From Caballeronia sp. TF1N1 (GTDB lineage: Bacteria; Pseudomonadota; Gammaproteobacteria; Burkholderiales; Burkholderiaceae), in assembly GCF_022878925.1 (NCBI RefSeq), contig NZ_CP084629.1:310001-374000 (forward strand): a stretch of 64,000 nucleotides of DNA, read 5' to 3'. A program made the translations under genes and the position numbers. Positions 17,216 through 26,918 of this stretch are shown one piece after another. The notes below the pieces were generated by a model. That model was not told the DNA's origin and did not search any database. It saw nothing but the letters and a program-made list of their open reading frames with translations. Each line of letters begins with the position of its first letter. Within the stretch, counting starts at the first letter, position 1.

Positions 17216-19495
17216 TCAAACACGGGCGGGAGGTCGCGGCGCGGGGTTCATGCCACGGTTGATCTGCGACGCGCGGCTTGCGTTCTCTTCCGTACGCTTG
17301 CGCGCTTTCTCCTCGGCCTCGTAGTCGGTCGAGCCGAACGTATCGACTCCGCGCAACCGGAAATAAAGCGAGGAAGACAGCACATGGTCCTGCCAGCTCG
17401 TGAGCATGGTGTCGTGCACGAGAAGATCGAACAGCGCCATGACCTTGGGCGGAAGCGGGTTCTTGCCCGACAGCCCCATCTTCCACGCCTGAACCAGGCT
17501 TTGCTGCTCGGCGCTGATCATCGCGTCCATGTGTTCCTCGATGATCGATGCGCCAAACTCCGGGTCCGCGTCATAAGGCTGTTCGCCGATCTGTACACCG
17601 GTGCGCGCTTGATTCACCGCGCGGCGCATGCCGGCCAAAGCGGTGTCGCGTTGGATCATGTCCGTCGACTCCGCCTGGATACGCTCCCACACACCGACCG
17701 ACGGTCTCGCTTTCTCGGCGCTGGCGTCGCGCAACGCCTCCATTTCAGCGCTCCTTGCCGCCTCCATGCGGTTCTGCGCCTTGCCTAAGGTGATCGAATC
17801 CGGCACCGGAAATTGCTTGCGCAAGGCGAGATAGGCAGCAGTCGCGTCGTTGCGTTCTTTCAGAATGGCTTCATGCTTTGCAGCCAGCGCGTCGAACTGG
17901 TTGGTGACGGTGGCACGAAATTCGGACGACGTATAGCGAACCGCCATCCAGCGTAAAAAGACCTGCATGTGATCGACAAAATTCAGACGCGCGACGTAGG
18001 GCACCATCTCACGGTAGGCCTTCATCAGTTCCCAGATCTTGTACGTGTTCCGGCCGTCAGTGATGGGGTTTGCCAAGGTGAATTTTTGGAATGTCTTAGG
18101 TTTAAACTTTGCCAAATCCTCCATGCAGTCCAATGCCCCGCCATAAGAAATTGCCTCGTTCAGCATGTCGCGCAAGACGACTCGCTGAAGCTCCGCGCGC
18201 GCGCCGAGCGATCCCGGCGGTGCGCCGCCAGTAATGTCTTCGCTCGTGCCGGGATAAAGATATTGCAGGCCGCGTGTATTTTCCAGGCTGTCGAGCCGTT
18301 GATAGAAGCGTAGTTCGTGCGCGGCGGCAAAGTGAACGCAGCGCTGAACTGCCTGCGGCACGCCAAGCATTTGGTCGCCGTAATTCTGTTTGATTGCCCC
18401 GATCAAGGGCACCATGCTGATCAGCGCATTCTCCTGGACCAACGACGACACCGCGTCGAGCAAACCGACGAACACGATCTCGATAGGAATGGTGGCGCCG
18501 TTCGGGTCCTTTGGAATCTTGTATTCCAGTATGGCTTCGCTCGGATGTTTGTATGTCGCGCTCAGGTCATTCAGCAAGGCCCTCGCAAGGACGCAACCGC
18601 GATCCGCGCCGAACACAGACACCTTGACGTGCTGGACCTTGGGCATCCTTGCCCTCGCGTCCTCAATCGCTTTCTCAAACTGGGTCTTGGCCGCCTGAAG
18701 GCGCGGCTCGACCCCGGTGCCCAAAAGCCGCGCGACCACTGAGTTGTCCCTGAGAACAGGAACCACGTCGAACGAACATTTGAACAGCTCGCCCGCCACT
18801 GCCCAGCCAACCTTCAACGGATTCTTCCTGAGATCAAAAAGGATCTGACGGCCGCTTTTCATCGCGTCCTTGGCGAGGATGCGCCCGGCCGCGCGGCCAC
18901 GGTCGAGCACGGCGCCGGTTTTGAAGAAGCGCAAGACGCGTCCGGCATTGGTACGCAACGCCTTCGCCTCTTTGACGAGTCCATCGTATGCATCCACGAC
19001 AGGGCGATAGGAATGCTCCTCCAAACCCTTTTTGAATCCGTCGGTAATGGCGCTCTTCGGATCGAGCTGGAGACGGTCGATACCGGTGATTTTTTCGCCA
19101 ATCTTCTTTGCGTTCGATACCTGACCTTGAGCCGCACTCACGACCTTGCTCGTCAGCGCGGATACGATTTCGCCGTCTTTGGCTTCTTTGTTGAGGTCCG
19201 TGCCCAGGCCGGAGTAGTAGAGTCGGTACCAAAACTGATTGGGGGTCTTTTCGCGGCGCCGATCCTCGTTTTCCCGATGTGCCTCCCAGAGCCGGCAGAT
19301 GTTCGAATATCGCGACGTCGATACGTCATCGTGATCACGGTGTCGACCGAATCCATCAAAAAAGAATCCGATGTGAATTACCGCACCGCATGGGATGCAG
19401 TCATCGGAAGGGTAAGCCTTCGTGTTGGCGCCAATCGCGTCCAGCACTCCAAGAGGCGTGCGATCTGCAGCATCGATTTTGTTCGTATTAGCCAT
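17216..19495 (-). CDS. Tle1-like (DUF2235) T6SS effector-family protein with degenerate catalytic site
   Basis: A 759-residue protein with the DUF2235/Tle1 layout of T6SS phospholipase effectors. It opens with 'IHIGFFFDGFGRH' (residues 40-52). The nucleophile elbow normally GxSxG reads GADRG (296-300), aspartate replacing serine. The downstream Asp is kept ('GLLDAVSS', Asp347), but the His block, usually PGxHSD, reads PGTSED (415-420). Two triad residues therefore look lost. The C-terminal 300 residues are helical and unassigned. The ATG at 19495 overlaps the DUF3304 stop by 8 bp and follows AGGTGGAAA. It could be an effector with altered chemistry, an adaptor, or a decayed lipase. Confidence 0.7.
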   Translation of the reverse strand: MANTNKIDAADRTPLGVLDAIGANTKAYPSDDCIPCGAVIHIGFFFDGFGRHRDHDDVSTSRYSNICRLWEAHRENEDRRREKTPNQFWYRLYYSGLGTDLNKEAKDGEIVSALTSKVVSAAQGQVSNAKKIGEKITGIDRLQLDPKSAITDGFKKGLEEHSYRPVVDAYDGLVKEAKALRTNAGRVLRFFKTGAVLDRGRAAGRILAKDAMKSGRQILFDLRKNPLKVGWAVAGELFKCSFDVVPVLRDNSVVARLLGTGVEPRLQAAKTQFEKAIEDARARMPKVQHVKVSVFGADRGCVLARALLNDLSATYKHPSEAILEYKIPKDPNGATIPIEIVFVGLLDAVSSLVQENALISMVPLIGAIKQNYGDQMLGVPQAVQRCVHFAAAHELRFYQRLDSLENTRGLQYLYPGTSEDITGGAPPGSLGARAELQRVVLRDMLNEAISYGGALDCMEDLAKFKPKTFQKFTLANPITDGRNTYKIWELMKAYREMVPYVARLNFVDHMQVFLRWMAVRYTSSEFRATVTNQFDALAAKHEAILKERNDATAAYLALRKQFPVPDSITLGKAQNRMEAARSAEMEALRDASAEKARPSVGVWERIQAESTDMIQRDTALAGMRRAVNQARTGVQIGEQPYDADPEFGASIIEEHMDAMISAEQQSLVQAWKMGLSGKNPLPPKVMALFDLLVHDTMLTSWQDHVLSSSLYFRLRGVDTFGSTDYEAEEKARKRTEENASRASQINRGMNPAPRPPARV

Positions 19496-20294
19496 TCTTA
19501 TTTCCACCTGCGGCATGGATAAACTTGTTGCTCTTAATCTCGCGCACAACATCTACAGGCAGCTTCTGCATTGCAAGACCAAACGCTCCGGGCTTGCCCT
19601 TCGACTCCATGACGATGCGCTGCACCGCCGGGTGTTCGTCAAACCTCGGATTGACGAGCAACGTGTAGTACACGTACTGCTCAAGGTCGACAGTGTCGGT
19701 GAAGCGGTACTTCATCCAGCCTTGAACAGCCACACGCGTGGTTCGACGGTAGGCGGCAGCCCAGTCAAGATCGTCTGGGTTTGCAGCCTTGCCGTATTTC
19801 GTTTGAAACCACTCATCGACCTTTCCATATTCGAATCGAGAGCCGCTAAAGTCATTGCGAAACTCGAATTCAACATGGTCGTCTGGATAGAAGTGCACAG
19901 CCAAGACGTCGTTGCCGGCTCGGTCAGACCTCTTCACAGGATCAAGATGAACCGTGGTCACTTTTTTGATCTCTTTTATGGGTGCATACAGGTCCTTTAC
20001 GGCCTCGTCTGCGTCATAGATTTGCCACTCGACCGTGAACTCCGTGCCTTTGAGCTTGTAGCAGCAACTCAAACTTCCGGCCCCAGACCCTGGCGGCAGA
20101 TCCCCGCCTCCACTGGCTCGATTCCCATATTTGTCACGGACCACAAACTCCGTCAGGTTGTACGGCGTGTAGTTCATACCCTCCGCGCTCAACCCGCCAT
20201 ACACTGGCTCAGAAGAAAAGAAGTCGCAGCCCGCGAGAGAGACGGTTGCCACAAGCAAAACAAAGATGTGTTTCATCAAACTTGAAATGTTCAT
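19488..20294 (-). CDS. DUF3304 lipoprotein, candidate immunity protein of the vgrG island
   Basis: A 268-residue predicted lipoprotein: 'HIFVLLVATVSLAGC' is a lipobox signal. A DUF3304 domain follows, with 'MNYTPYNLTEFVV' and the 'SCCYKLKGTEFTVEWQIYDADEAV' type block. DUF3304 genes are common beside Tle1-like genes in Burkholderia T6SS islands, and a periplasm-facing lipoprotein is the expected immunity for a periplasmic lipase; this role is inferred. The ATG overlaps the vgrG stop (ATGA), and the end overlaps the Tle1-like start, so expression is tightly coupled to both. Confidence 0.75.
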   Translation of the reverse strand: MNISSLMKHIFVLLVATVSLAGCDFFSSEPVYGGLSAEGMNYTPYNLTEFVVRDKYGNRASGGGDLPPGSGAGSLSCCYKLKGTEFTVEWQIYDADEAVKDLYAPIKEIKKVTTVHLDPVKRSDRAGNDVLAVHFYPDDHVEFEFRNDFSGSRFEYGKVDEWFQTKYGKAANPDDLDWAAAYRRTTRVAVQGWMKYRFTDTVDLEQYVYYTLLVNPRFDEHPAVQRIVMESKGKPGAFGLAMQKLPVDVVREIKSNKFIHAAGGNKNG

Positions 20295-22426
20295 TCGTAT
20301 GCCGTAACAGCGCCGTCGACGCTGTTGAAGTGCATGTCCTTCGCCGCGGACAGCTCCATGCCGCCTGTGCGCGCATGAACCACGATGTCCTGCTTGGCAG
20401 CGGTCAGCCGCATGCCCTGAGACTGCGCAAAGAGTGACACCTGGCGACCTGCTGCCACCGTGAAATTGCGCATTACGCCGATATCGGCGTTGCCACCGGC
20501 AGTAGCAATCAAGTTTTGGTCTGCATTCAACTGCAGGTGTTCACCCGACGTGATGCCGATGCCCGAAGGGCCGCTCATGAGCACGACGGACTGTTTGAGC
20601 CCGTCGAGTGCGTCGCTAAAGAGCGCTTTCTGCTTCTGCAGGTCAGCGACTACGGCTTCGGCCGACTGCACAGCCTGGTTCAGCAACTCGATGCGCTCGA
20701 TCGCGCGCTTCAACTGCTCTTGCGCCGCAGCCATGTCGAGTTGCGCGCCCGTAGCTTTCCTTTGCACTTCGGCCGTCAGCAGCAGACCCTTTCCGCCTCT
20801 CACCGATATATGCTCATCCGAGCGTAACTCTCCGCCGCGACCGCGCTCCTTGCGCCCTTCGTCGACCATATGCCCGAGATTGAGCTCGCTGGTCTGATAC
20901 GGCGTGGTCAGGTGGATATGCTCGACCCCCGCCTTGTCCTCCATGCGCAACTCGTTCTCCGCAGCCGAGCGGATAATATTTCGCGTGTGATTGAGGTTAT
21001 TGACGAGGTCCGGATTGAGGCTGTCATGCAACGCGCCTACGATGATTGGTCTGTTTGGATCTTGTGCCGTAAAAACCAGCGCCACCTCGGTTCCGTCGAT
21101 CAGCGGCATGTGATGACCGTAGTTAGGTCCCGCATACGGCCGTGCCATCCGGATAGGGCGACTGCGTCCACCCGGACTCCACTCGTCCAAATCGAACGGC
21201 ATCTTCGTGACGTACAGGCCCTTCTCCGTTAGATAGCTGTACTTGTACTTGCCTGGAGAATCTATCCGCGCGGGAAGAGTTCCTGCGATCTTCGGTCGCT
21301 CGATCTTGTCGATGCTCGTGCGCCATCTCCGATCCGCGGGAATCGCCCGGAAAGCGCACCAATACGACGTACCGCGTCCACCTCCGCAGCGTACCGACGT
21401 GACAAAGAGACCATGCGGCGCGTCCTTCGGATTCACGTCCAGACGCATTACCTCACCTGCCTCGAGGGAGAACGGATTGCCTCGGCCTGAATAGCTGATC
21501 TGCTCCGCCAGATGCGCCTCATGACGAATCAGCGCAATCGTCTTGCCTTCTTCTTGCGTCTCATAGTGTTCGCCCCAATGGTTGTCCACGCCATCAGTGG
21601 TTTTATCGGCAGGCGCGGCATTGGACTCGACTAGCAATGAGACATCCGCTTGCCGATGGTTGTAATCGTCGAGCTGAATTGCTTCGGGCACGCGCCGGGT
21701 GATCGTTTTGAGCGAACGAAGCGATTCCGCACCCGCGCTTTCCAAACCGGAATGAAGACGATAAGGAACGACGCGCTGTTTGCGCGCGTAGGCATCCAGA
21801 TCGTCGCCGAAAATCATGGCGGTACCATTGGACTTTTGCTCGAAGCGAAACCACAGCCCTTCCTCTGCGCAAAGTCGCTGAATGAAGGCGAACGTCGTCT
21901 CGTGATATTGAGTCACGTACTCGCGGCGCTTGTATTTGCCGCGAAGCTTCATAAAATCGAAATCCACGCCAAAGCGATAGCCGTAGTGGCGCAATGTATC
22001 GGTGATGATTTCCACGACGGATTGCATCTGGAACAGCCTGCTTTTGCGGGCGCGGGCGAGATCCGCGATCCTGGGTACGAGCACGACGCGGTAACGCGTC
22101 TCGTCGGCGGACATTCCGAGTTGCTCAAAGCGGCAGATCATCCCGTGCGTGACGTACGACTTCGGCATCTTGCTAAAGTCCTTCCAGCGCTCACCGAACA
22201 TTCTTTGCAGATACCCTTGATCGGGATCAACAGGATCGATGGTGAATGTCGCTGGTCGGCCGACGACTTGGTCCATTGGAATATCGGCTACCGGGCTCGT
22301 GAAATCTATTTGATATTCATAGAGCTCACTGACGCTCGCTTTGCCGGAAAATCTAAGCACGGAGACGGGAAAGGACTGCGGCTTGAGTTGTAGCGTATAG
22401 GCCTGACTTGGTAATACCATCGACAT
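20291..22426 (-). CDS. vgrG: VgrG T6SS spike protein
   Basis: A 711-residue T6SS spike protein that trimerises, is capped by PAAR and carries effectors. The gp27-like part covers about residues 1-370, with 'YVTQYHETTFAFIQRLCAEEGLWFRFE' region motifs near 175-200. The gp5-like OB/needle part follows ('ARPYAGPNYGHHMPLIDGTEVALVF', about 405-430), and a C-terminal DUF2345-like region ends 'MELSAAKDMHFNSVDG'. A coiled segment near residues 560-610 separates the last two parts. It is the first gene of the island, preceded by AGGAG and a 440-bp non-coding stretch holding its promoter. The genes after it encode its likely cargo, immunity and tip. Confidence 0.93.
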   Translation of the reverse strand: MSMVLPSQAYTLQLKPQSFPVSVLRFSGKASVSELYEYQIDFTSPVADIPMDQVVGRPATFTIDPVDPDQGYLQRMFGERWKDFSKMPKSYVTHGMICRFEQLGMSADETRYRVVLVPRIADLARARKSRLFQMQSVVEIITDTLRHYGYRFGVDFDFMKLRGKYKRREYVTQYHETTFAFIQRLCAEEGLWFRFEQKSNGTAMIFGDDLDAYARKQRVVPYRLHSGLESAGAESLRSLKTITRRVPEAIQLDDYNHRQADVSLLVESNAAPADKTTDGVDNHWGEHYETQEEGKTIALIRHEAHLAEQISYSGRGNPFSLEAGEVMRLDVNPKDAPHGLFVTSVRCGGGRGTSYWCAFRAIPADRRWRTSIDKIERPKIAGTLPARIDSPGKYKYSYLTEKGLYVTKMPFDLDEWSPGGRSRPIRMARPYAGPNYGHHMPLIDGTEVALVFTAQDPNRPIIVGALHDSLNPDLVNNLNHTRNIIRSAAENELRMEDKAGVEHIHLTTPYQTSELNLGHMVDEGRKERGRGGELRSDEHISVRGGKGLLLTAEVQRKATGAQLDMAAAQEQLKRAIERIELLNQAVQSAEAVVADLQKQKALFSDALDGLKQSVVLMSGPSGIGITSGEHLQLNADQNLIATAGGNADIGVMRNFTVAAGRQVSLFAQSQGMRLTAAKQDIVVHARTGGMELSAAKDMHFNSVDGAVTAYE

Positions 22427-22771
22427 CTAAATACATCTCCTATGAATCTCTTTTGATGCGCACGACATTTCGATCCGGCGTTTCGGCATCCTGATCGCAC
22501 TGCGTAGTTCTTTGCCCTGAGATCGACGAATTGCTAGTCGAACTCAATTCAGGCCAGTAAGGAATTGTTGCCGAAAAAATCGCTGCTCGTGCGCAGGCAA
22601 TCTCTCCGCAATGCGATGCTCGACTATAAGAATTTCTGCAGATTCATCGACTTAACAAGCCATTCGGATATCGATGCAGTATTCTATTTTTAGGAGTTTT
22701 CTGATGACCCAAAGGGCTTTCTCGCTGATACATCGGCCACATCTTTACCGAGGCTGCAGTCAGTCACGCGC
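22427..22771. other. non-coding interval upstream of vgrG
   Basis: This stretch is visibly richer in A and T than the genes around it and holds no open frame that looks coding. It must contain the promoter of the minus-strand vgrG operon. I see no convincing sigma-54 or sigma-70 motif or repeat that I could name. Confidence 0.5.
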
Positions 22772-22810
22772 CCAAAGAAGGCCGCCGTCAAAGCTTCCAC
22801 CGACGGCGGT
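22772..22810 (-). terminator. intrinsic terminator of the epoxide-hydrolase-like gene
   Basis: Read on the minus strand, ACCGCCGTC pairs with GACGGCGGC (8 bp plus one G-U pair) around a 12-base loop and is followed by CTTCTTT. It lies 55 bp after the stop of the minus-strand hydrolase gene, so it is well placed to end that transcript before the vgrG promoter region. Confidence 0.6.
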
Positions 22811-22865
22811 CATGTGACTTCCTAACGCGATCCTCGCACGCGCGCCATAACAGGCAAAACTCGTC

Positions 22866-23897
22866 TCACAACTTCGTCACCTGCAACATCGCATCAGCAA
22901 ACTCCCTCGGCGCTTCCTGCGGAATGTTGTGTCCGACACCCCCGCCCAGCGTGCGATGCACATACTTGCCCGTGAACTTCTTCGCATACGCAGCAGGTTC
23001 GGGATGCGGCGCGCCGTTGGCATCGCCTTCCAACGTGATGGTGGACACGGAGATGGTCGGTCCTGCCGCAAGACGCTGTTCGAGCGCGTCGTATTGCGCT
23101 TCGCCCTGTATAAGCCCGAGCCGCCAGCGATAGTTATGAATGACCACCGCGACATGGTCCGGGTTCTGGAACGATGCGGCCGAGCGTTCGTACGTGGCAT
23201 CGTCGAAATTCCACTTCGGTGACGCAAGCTGCCAGATCAGCTTGTTGAAGGCATCGCGATTGGCCGCATAACCCAGCGCGCCACGCTCCGTCGAGAAATA
23301 GTACTGATACCACCACTGGAACTCCGCCTTGGGCGGCAGCGGCCTCTTGTTCGCCTCCTGACTGCCGATGAGATACCCGCTCACCGACACCAGCGCCTTC
23401 ACGCGCTCCGGCCACAATGCAGCGATGCAATCTGCCGTGCGCGCACCCCAGTCGTAACCACCGAAGATGGCCTGCTCGATCTTGAGCGCATCCATGAGCG
23501 CGACGATATCCACCGCTGTCACGACCTGTTGACCGTTGCGCACGGTATCGGCGGAAAGGAAGCGCGTGGAGCCATAGCCACGCAGATACGGCACGATCAC
23601 GCGATAACCGGCCGCGGCCAGAATAGGCGCAACCTCGGCATAGCTGTGGATGTCGTAAGGCCAGCCATGCAGCAGAAACACGACCGTGCCATTGGCGGGC
23701 CCGAGTTCCGCATAGCCGACGTTGAGCTTGCCCGCATCGATCTGCCTGATCGGGCCAAACGACGCGCCCGCGCTCGTCGCTCTAACAGTGGACGATTGCG
23801 CCTTCGCGAACGTGCTGAAGCCGAAGTCCGCAAGGGCGACGCTTGCAAGCGTCGTCCCAAGCATAAGACGACGCCGTTGATTGACGGGTTTTGACAT
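22866..23897 (-). CDS. alpha/beta hydrolase, epoxide-hydrolase/haloalkane-dehalogenase type, Tat-exported
   Basis: A 343-residue hydrolase. 'NQRRRLMLGTTLASVALADFG' is a twin-arginine signal peptide, so the folded enzyme should be periplasmic. The core has 'LLHGWPYDIHSY' (HGxP oxyanion loop) and the nucleophile elbow 'GGYDWGARTA', where aspartate replaces the serine of ordinary esterases; this marks the epoxide-hydrolase/dehalogenase branch. A late histidine lies in 'GGGVGHNIPQEAP'. The ATG is preceded by AAGGAGG. The substrate is unknown; a neighbouring intrinsic terminator suggests a single-gene transcript. Confidence 0.85.
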   Translation of the reverse strand: MSKPVNQRRRLMLGTTLASVALADFGFSTFAKAQSSTVRATSAGASFGPIRQIDAGKLNVGYAELGPANGTVVFLLHGWPYDIHSYAEVAPILAAAGYRVIVPYLRGYGSTRFLSADTVRNGQQVVTAVDIVALMDALKIEQAIFGGYDWGARTADCIAALWPERVKALVSVSGYLIGSQEANKRPLPPKAEFQWWYQYYFSTERGALGYAANRDAFNKLIWQLASPKWNFDDATYERSAASFQNPDHVAVVIHNYRWRLGLIQGEAQYDALEQRLAAGPTISVSTITLEGDANGAPHPEPAAYAKKFTGKYVHRTLGGGVGHNIPQEAPREFADAMLQVTKL

Positions 23898-24049
23898 GAC
23901 CAGACCTCCTTATCGATTGGTTCGGGAATTTTCGTGGGTTCACTTGAAGAGTGGCCTCGACGGTTTTATATCCCAGCCGATCAGGAGCGATGTATCTCAG
24001 TGTATCCGTCCATTCAATCTACACATCGCGATTCAAAAACGCGGAATAC

Positions 24050-25300
24050 TCAGCGCTTTTTGTAGTTTGCAAACACCTCTTTGCGGATGGAGCCATGCAC
24101 GCCCCAGTTCGCATCGACAACCTGCGTCACGCCGAAATCCGCCGCCACGGACATGAGCGCGATGGCCTCGTCTTCGCTCAGTCCATGAACCGTCATCAAG
24201 AAGCGCCGCAGTTTGCGAAAGGCATCGCGCATGGCACGGTCGAGGCTCGCGTGTTGCGCGACTTCGAGTTGCGCGTTGGCGCCGAGTTCGGCGAGATAGT
24301 TCGGAAACGTGAAGCCATACACAGACCATTGCTGATCCGTTTCGAGCAGCGGATGCGTCAGTCCTTCGAGCAACGTGCCTTCGAGATCCGCCTGCTTGTG
24401 CAGGATGAATTCGAAGTCACCCGTGAGCGACGTTTCAATGGCCGTGCCGCCGAGTTCGCTGTCGCCTTGCGCCGCGTGCGGATCGCCGACTGAAAACAGC
24501 GCGCCCGCAACGGCCACCGGGTAATACATCTTCGAACCCTTGCCAATACGCCAGTCGTCGATATTGCCGCCGGTATAGCTCGGAGGAATCGAGCTGACAT
24601 AGTCCGCTTCGGCGGGCGCCACGCCCATGGTGCCGAAATGCAGCCGCGCCGGCACGCGTATGTCGGGCAGGATGTTCTCGCGCTTCTTCACCAGCCGATG
24701 ATCCACCTGCACGCCAGGATAATCGATGGTCGCATGCACGATGCCGTCCGGGTCGGTCTGCGGCGTCCACACATAGTTGTAGACGGCGCGCGCATACGGC
24801 TCGCCGGAAGTATCGAGTTCGAAGATCGTCACGACTTCGCGCGGCTTCGGCTCCTCGATCAGATCGTGATACTGAAAGCCCCACGACGCCGCCACGTTCG
24901 AGCCGAAGCATTTGCCCGCATGACACGCGTTGCAACTCGGGCGCGGCCGTACATCGAGGATGCGCACTTCGAGTACATCGCCGGGTTCGGCGCCTTCTAT
25001 CTCGACAGGCCCGGTCAGCAGATGCACGCCGACGCCTTCGCCATCGCCCAGTTTGAACGGACCTTCTGTAGGGCCAGCGCCGCGCCGCGATACGCCCTTG
25101 TGCTCGCGCGTCCATTCGAACACGCTCTGCGCGCCGGGGTCGCCCGCGACCATGCGCTCGTGGTCGTCGTTGGCATGATGCGTCAGCGTTTCGATGGTGG
25201 CGCGGTCGCCCGACTTCAGCGTGAGACGCGGCTCTACCCGTTTGCTGAAGTATCCCCAATGCACGGTGGATGATGAAACGGGCAGCGTGTAATGCTTCAT
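24050..25300 (-). CDS. fmdA: acetamidase/formamidase family amidohydrolase
   Basis: A 416-residue cytoplasmic amidase that should release ammonia from formamide, acetamide or a related small amide. It matches the FmdA/AmdA family in length and motifs: 'STVHWGYFS' at the start, 'GDPGAQSVFEWT', 'RRGAGP', 'YPGVQVDH', 'SIPPSYTGGNIDDWR' (about 258-272) and 'VGDPHAAQGDSELGGTAIE' (about 290-308), the last carrying likely active-site and metal residues. It is the third gene of a minus-strand operon after the solute-binding protein and fused permease/ATPase genes (24 bp gap). A second copy of the same domain forms the C-terminal half of the divergently encoded regulator at 28102-30462. Confidence 0.93.
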   Translation of the reverse strand: MKHYTLPVSSSTVHWGYFSKRVEPRLTLKSGDRATIETLTHHANDDHERMVAGDPGAQSVFEWTREHKGVSRRGAGPTEGPFKLGDGEGVGVHLLTGPVEIEGAEPGDVLEVRILDVRPRPSCNACHAGKCFGSNVAASWGFQYHDLIEEPKPREVVTIFELDTSGEPYARAVYNYVWTPQTDPDGIVHATIDYPGVQVDHRLVKKRENILPDIRVPARLHFGTMGVAPAEADYVSSIPPSYTGGNIDDWRIGKGSKMYYPVAVAGALFSVGDPHAAQGDSELGGTAIETSLTGDFEFILHKQADLEGTLLEGLTHPLLETDQQWSVYGFTFPNYLAELGANAQLEVAQHASLDRAMRDAFRKLRRFLMTVHGLSEDEAIALMSVAADFGVTQVVDANWGVHGSIRKEVFANYKKR

Positions 25301-25324
25301 TGAATCGTCCTCGGCTTTAGGGTT

Positions 25325-26899
25325 TTAATGCACCGTTTCGAGCGTGCTGCCCGCGCCCATCACGTTGAGAAAGCGCGCAGTCAGCGGATGATGCGGATGC
25401 GTCAACACCTGATGCGCCGGCCCTTCCTCGACCACCGTTCCGCCGCTCAAGAACACCACGCGGTCGGCCACTTCATCGGCGAAGCGCAACTGATGCGTCG
25501 AGATGATCATGGTGAGGCCGTCGTCGAGCGCGAGACGGCGGATCACTTCGAGCACTTCGCCGACCAGTTCGGGATCGAGCGCGGATGTCGGCTCGTCGAG
25601 CAGCAGCACGCGCGGGTTCGGCGCAAGCGCACGCGCTATGGCCACACGCTGTTGCTGGCCACCCGACAGATGACGCGGCAAGGCATCCGCGCGATGCACG
25701 AGGCCCACGCGTTCGAGCAAGGCATCGGCGCGACGGTTGGCATCGGCGAGCGTTGCGCCGTGCACCCATACGAGCGGCAAGGCAATGTTCTCGCGCGCCG
25801 TCAGATGACTGAACAGATTGAATTGCTGAAACACCATGGCGACGCCGAGACTCGCACGTTCTCGCGCCAGCTCGCGTGGATTCATTCGCCGCCCGTCATC
25901 GCGAAAGCCGAGACGCCGGCCGCCCACGCGTATCTCGCCTTCGCTCCATTGCTCCAGATGGTTGATGCAGCGAAGCAGCGTGCTCTTGCCCGAACCGCTC
26001 GGCCCGAGCAACGCGACGACTTCGCCGGAGCGGATGTCGAGGTCGAAGCCATTCAGCACGGCCTGTTCGCCGTAACGCTTGTGAACGCCACTGATCTGCA
26101 CGGCCACGCCGTTGCGGGCCAGCGTGTCGTAGCGGCGCGCGCGTTCGGCGGGCGTGATCGGCGCGAAGACGGGCGGCAAGTCGCCGGGACTCGCGGGTTT
26201 CGGCGCGGGAGCGGGTTTGCGTCGTCCCCAGAAACCGCCGCCCGTGCTCGCGCGATCCAGATCGAGCGCTCGTTCGATCATCAACTGAATGGCTGCAATA
26301 GCGCCCGTGAGACACAGATACAAAAGCCCCGACGCGAAGAAGATCGAAAAGAAGTCGAACGTGGAAGATGCAAGCTGCGTGCTACGCAAGGTCAGTTCGC
26401 CGACCGAGATCACCGACGCCAGCGACGAGTTCTTCAGTGCGCTGACCGTTTCGTTGCCAAGCGCGGGGATCATCGAACGAATCGCCTGTGGCGCGATGAT
26501 TCTGCGCATCAACACGCCCGGCGTCATGCCGAGCGCCTGCCCCGCGAGTGTTTGTCCGCGATCCACGCCGAGCACGCCCGAGCGGAATATCTCGGCGATG
26601 AACGGCGCTTCGTTCGCGGCGAGCGCGAGGCCCGCCGCGCCGATCGCGCTCAGTTTGATGCCGATATGCGGCAAGGCATCGTAGGCGAACACCAGTTGCA
26701 GAATCAGCGGCGTGCCGCGAAAGATCACCGTGTAGCCGCGCGCGATCGCCGCGAGCGGCCCGATACGGCTCAGTTGCATGGCCGCGAGCACGAGTCCCAG
26801 CACGAGGCCGCCCGCGAGTCCTAGCAAGGTCACGGCGATCGTGAAGCGGATGCCGTCGAGAAGATACGGCAGGCCGAGATAGTGAAGGAACAGGTCCAT
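25325..26899 (-). CDS. amino-acid-type ABC transporter, permease fused to ATP-binding subunit
   Basis: A 524-residue fusion. Residues 1-220 form a HisM/ArtQ-type permease: 'YTVIFRGTPLILQLVF' and the EAA loop 'AGQALGMTPGVLMRRIIAPQA'. A Pro/Ala-rich linker (about 225-250) joins it to an ATPase with Walker A 'GPSGSGKSTLL', signature 'LSGGQQQRVAIARAL', Walker B 'VLLLDEPTSALD' and switch histidine 'STHQ'. Each polypeptide thus supplies one membrane and one ATPase unit, and a homodimer would make a complete importer with the upstream solute-binding protein. The next gene is an amidase, so the load is probably an amide or amide-bearing amino acid. Confidence 0.92.
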   Translation of the reverse strand: MDLFLHYLGLPYLLDGIRFTIAVTLLGLAGGLVLGLVLAAMQLSRIGPLAAIARGYTVIFRGTPLILQLVFAYDALPHIGIKLSAIGAAGLALAANEAPFIAEIFRSGVLGVDRGQTLAGQALGMTPGVLMRRIIAPQAIRSMIPALGNETVSALKNSSLASVISVGELTLRSTQLASSTFDFFSIFFASGLLYLCLTGAIAAIQLMIERALDLDRASTGGGFWGRRKPAPAPKPASPGDLPPVFAPITPAERARRYDTLARNGVAVQISGVHKRYGEQAVLNGFDLDIRSGEVVALLGPSGSGKSTLLRCINHLEQWSEGEIRVGGRRLGFRDDGRRMNPRELARERASLGVAMVFQQFNLFSHLTARENIALPLVWVHGATLADANRRADALLERVGLVHRADALPRHLSGGQQQRVAIARALAPNPRVLLLDEPTSALDPELVGEVLEVIRRLALDDGLTMIISTHQLRFADEVADRVVFLSGGTVVEEGPAHQVLTHPHHPLTARFLNVMGAGSTLETVH

Positions 26900-26918
26900 G
26901 AGCCGATGCTTCCCGTGC

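Noticed and set aside
24050..25300. Possible decay of the stand-alone amidase because a paralogue exists in the fusion
   Set aside because: Full length, all family motifs present and a good ribosome site; both copies look functional.
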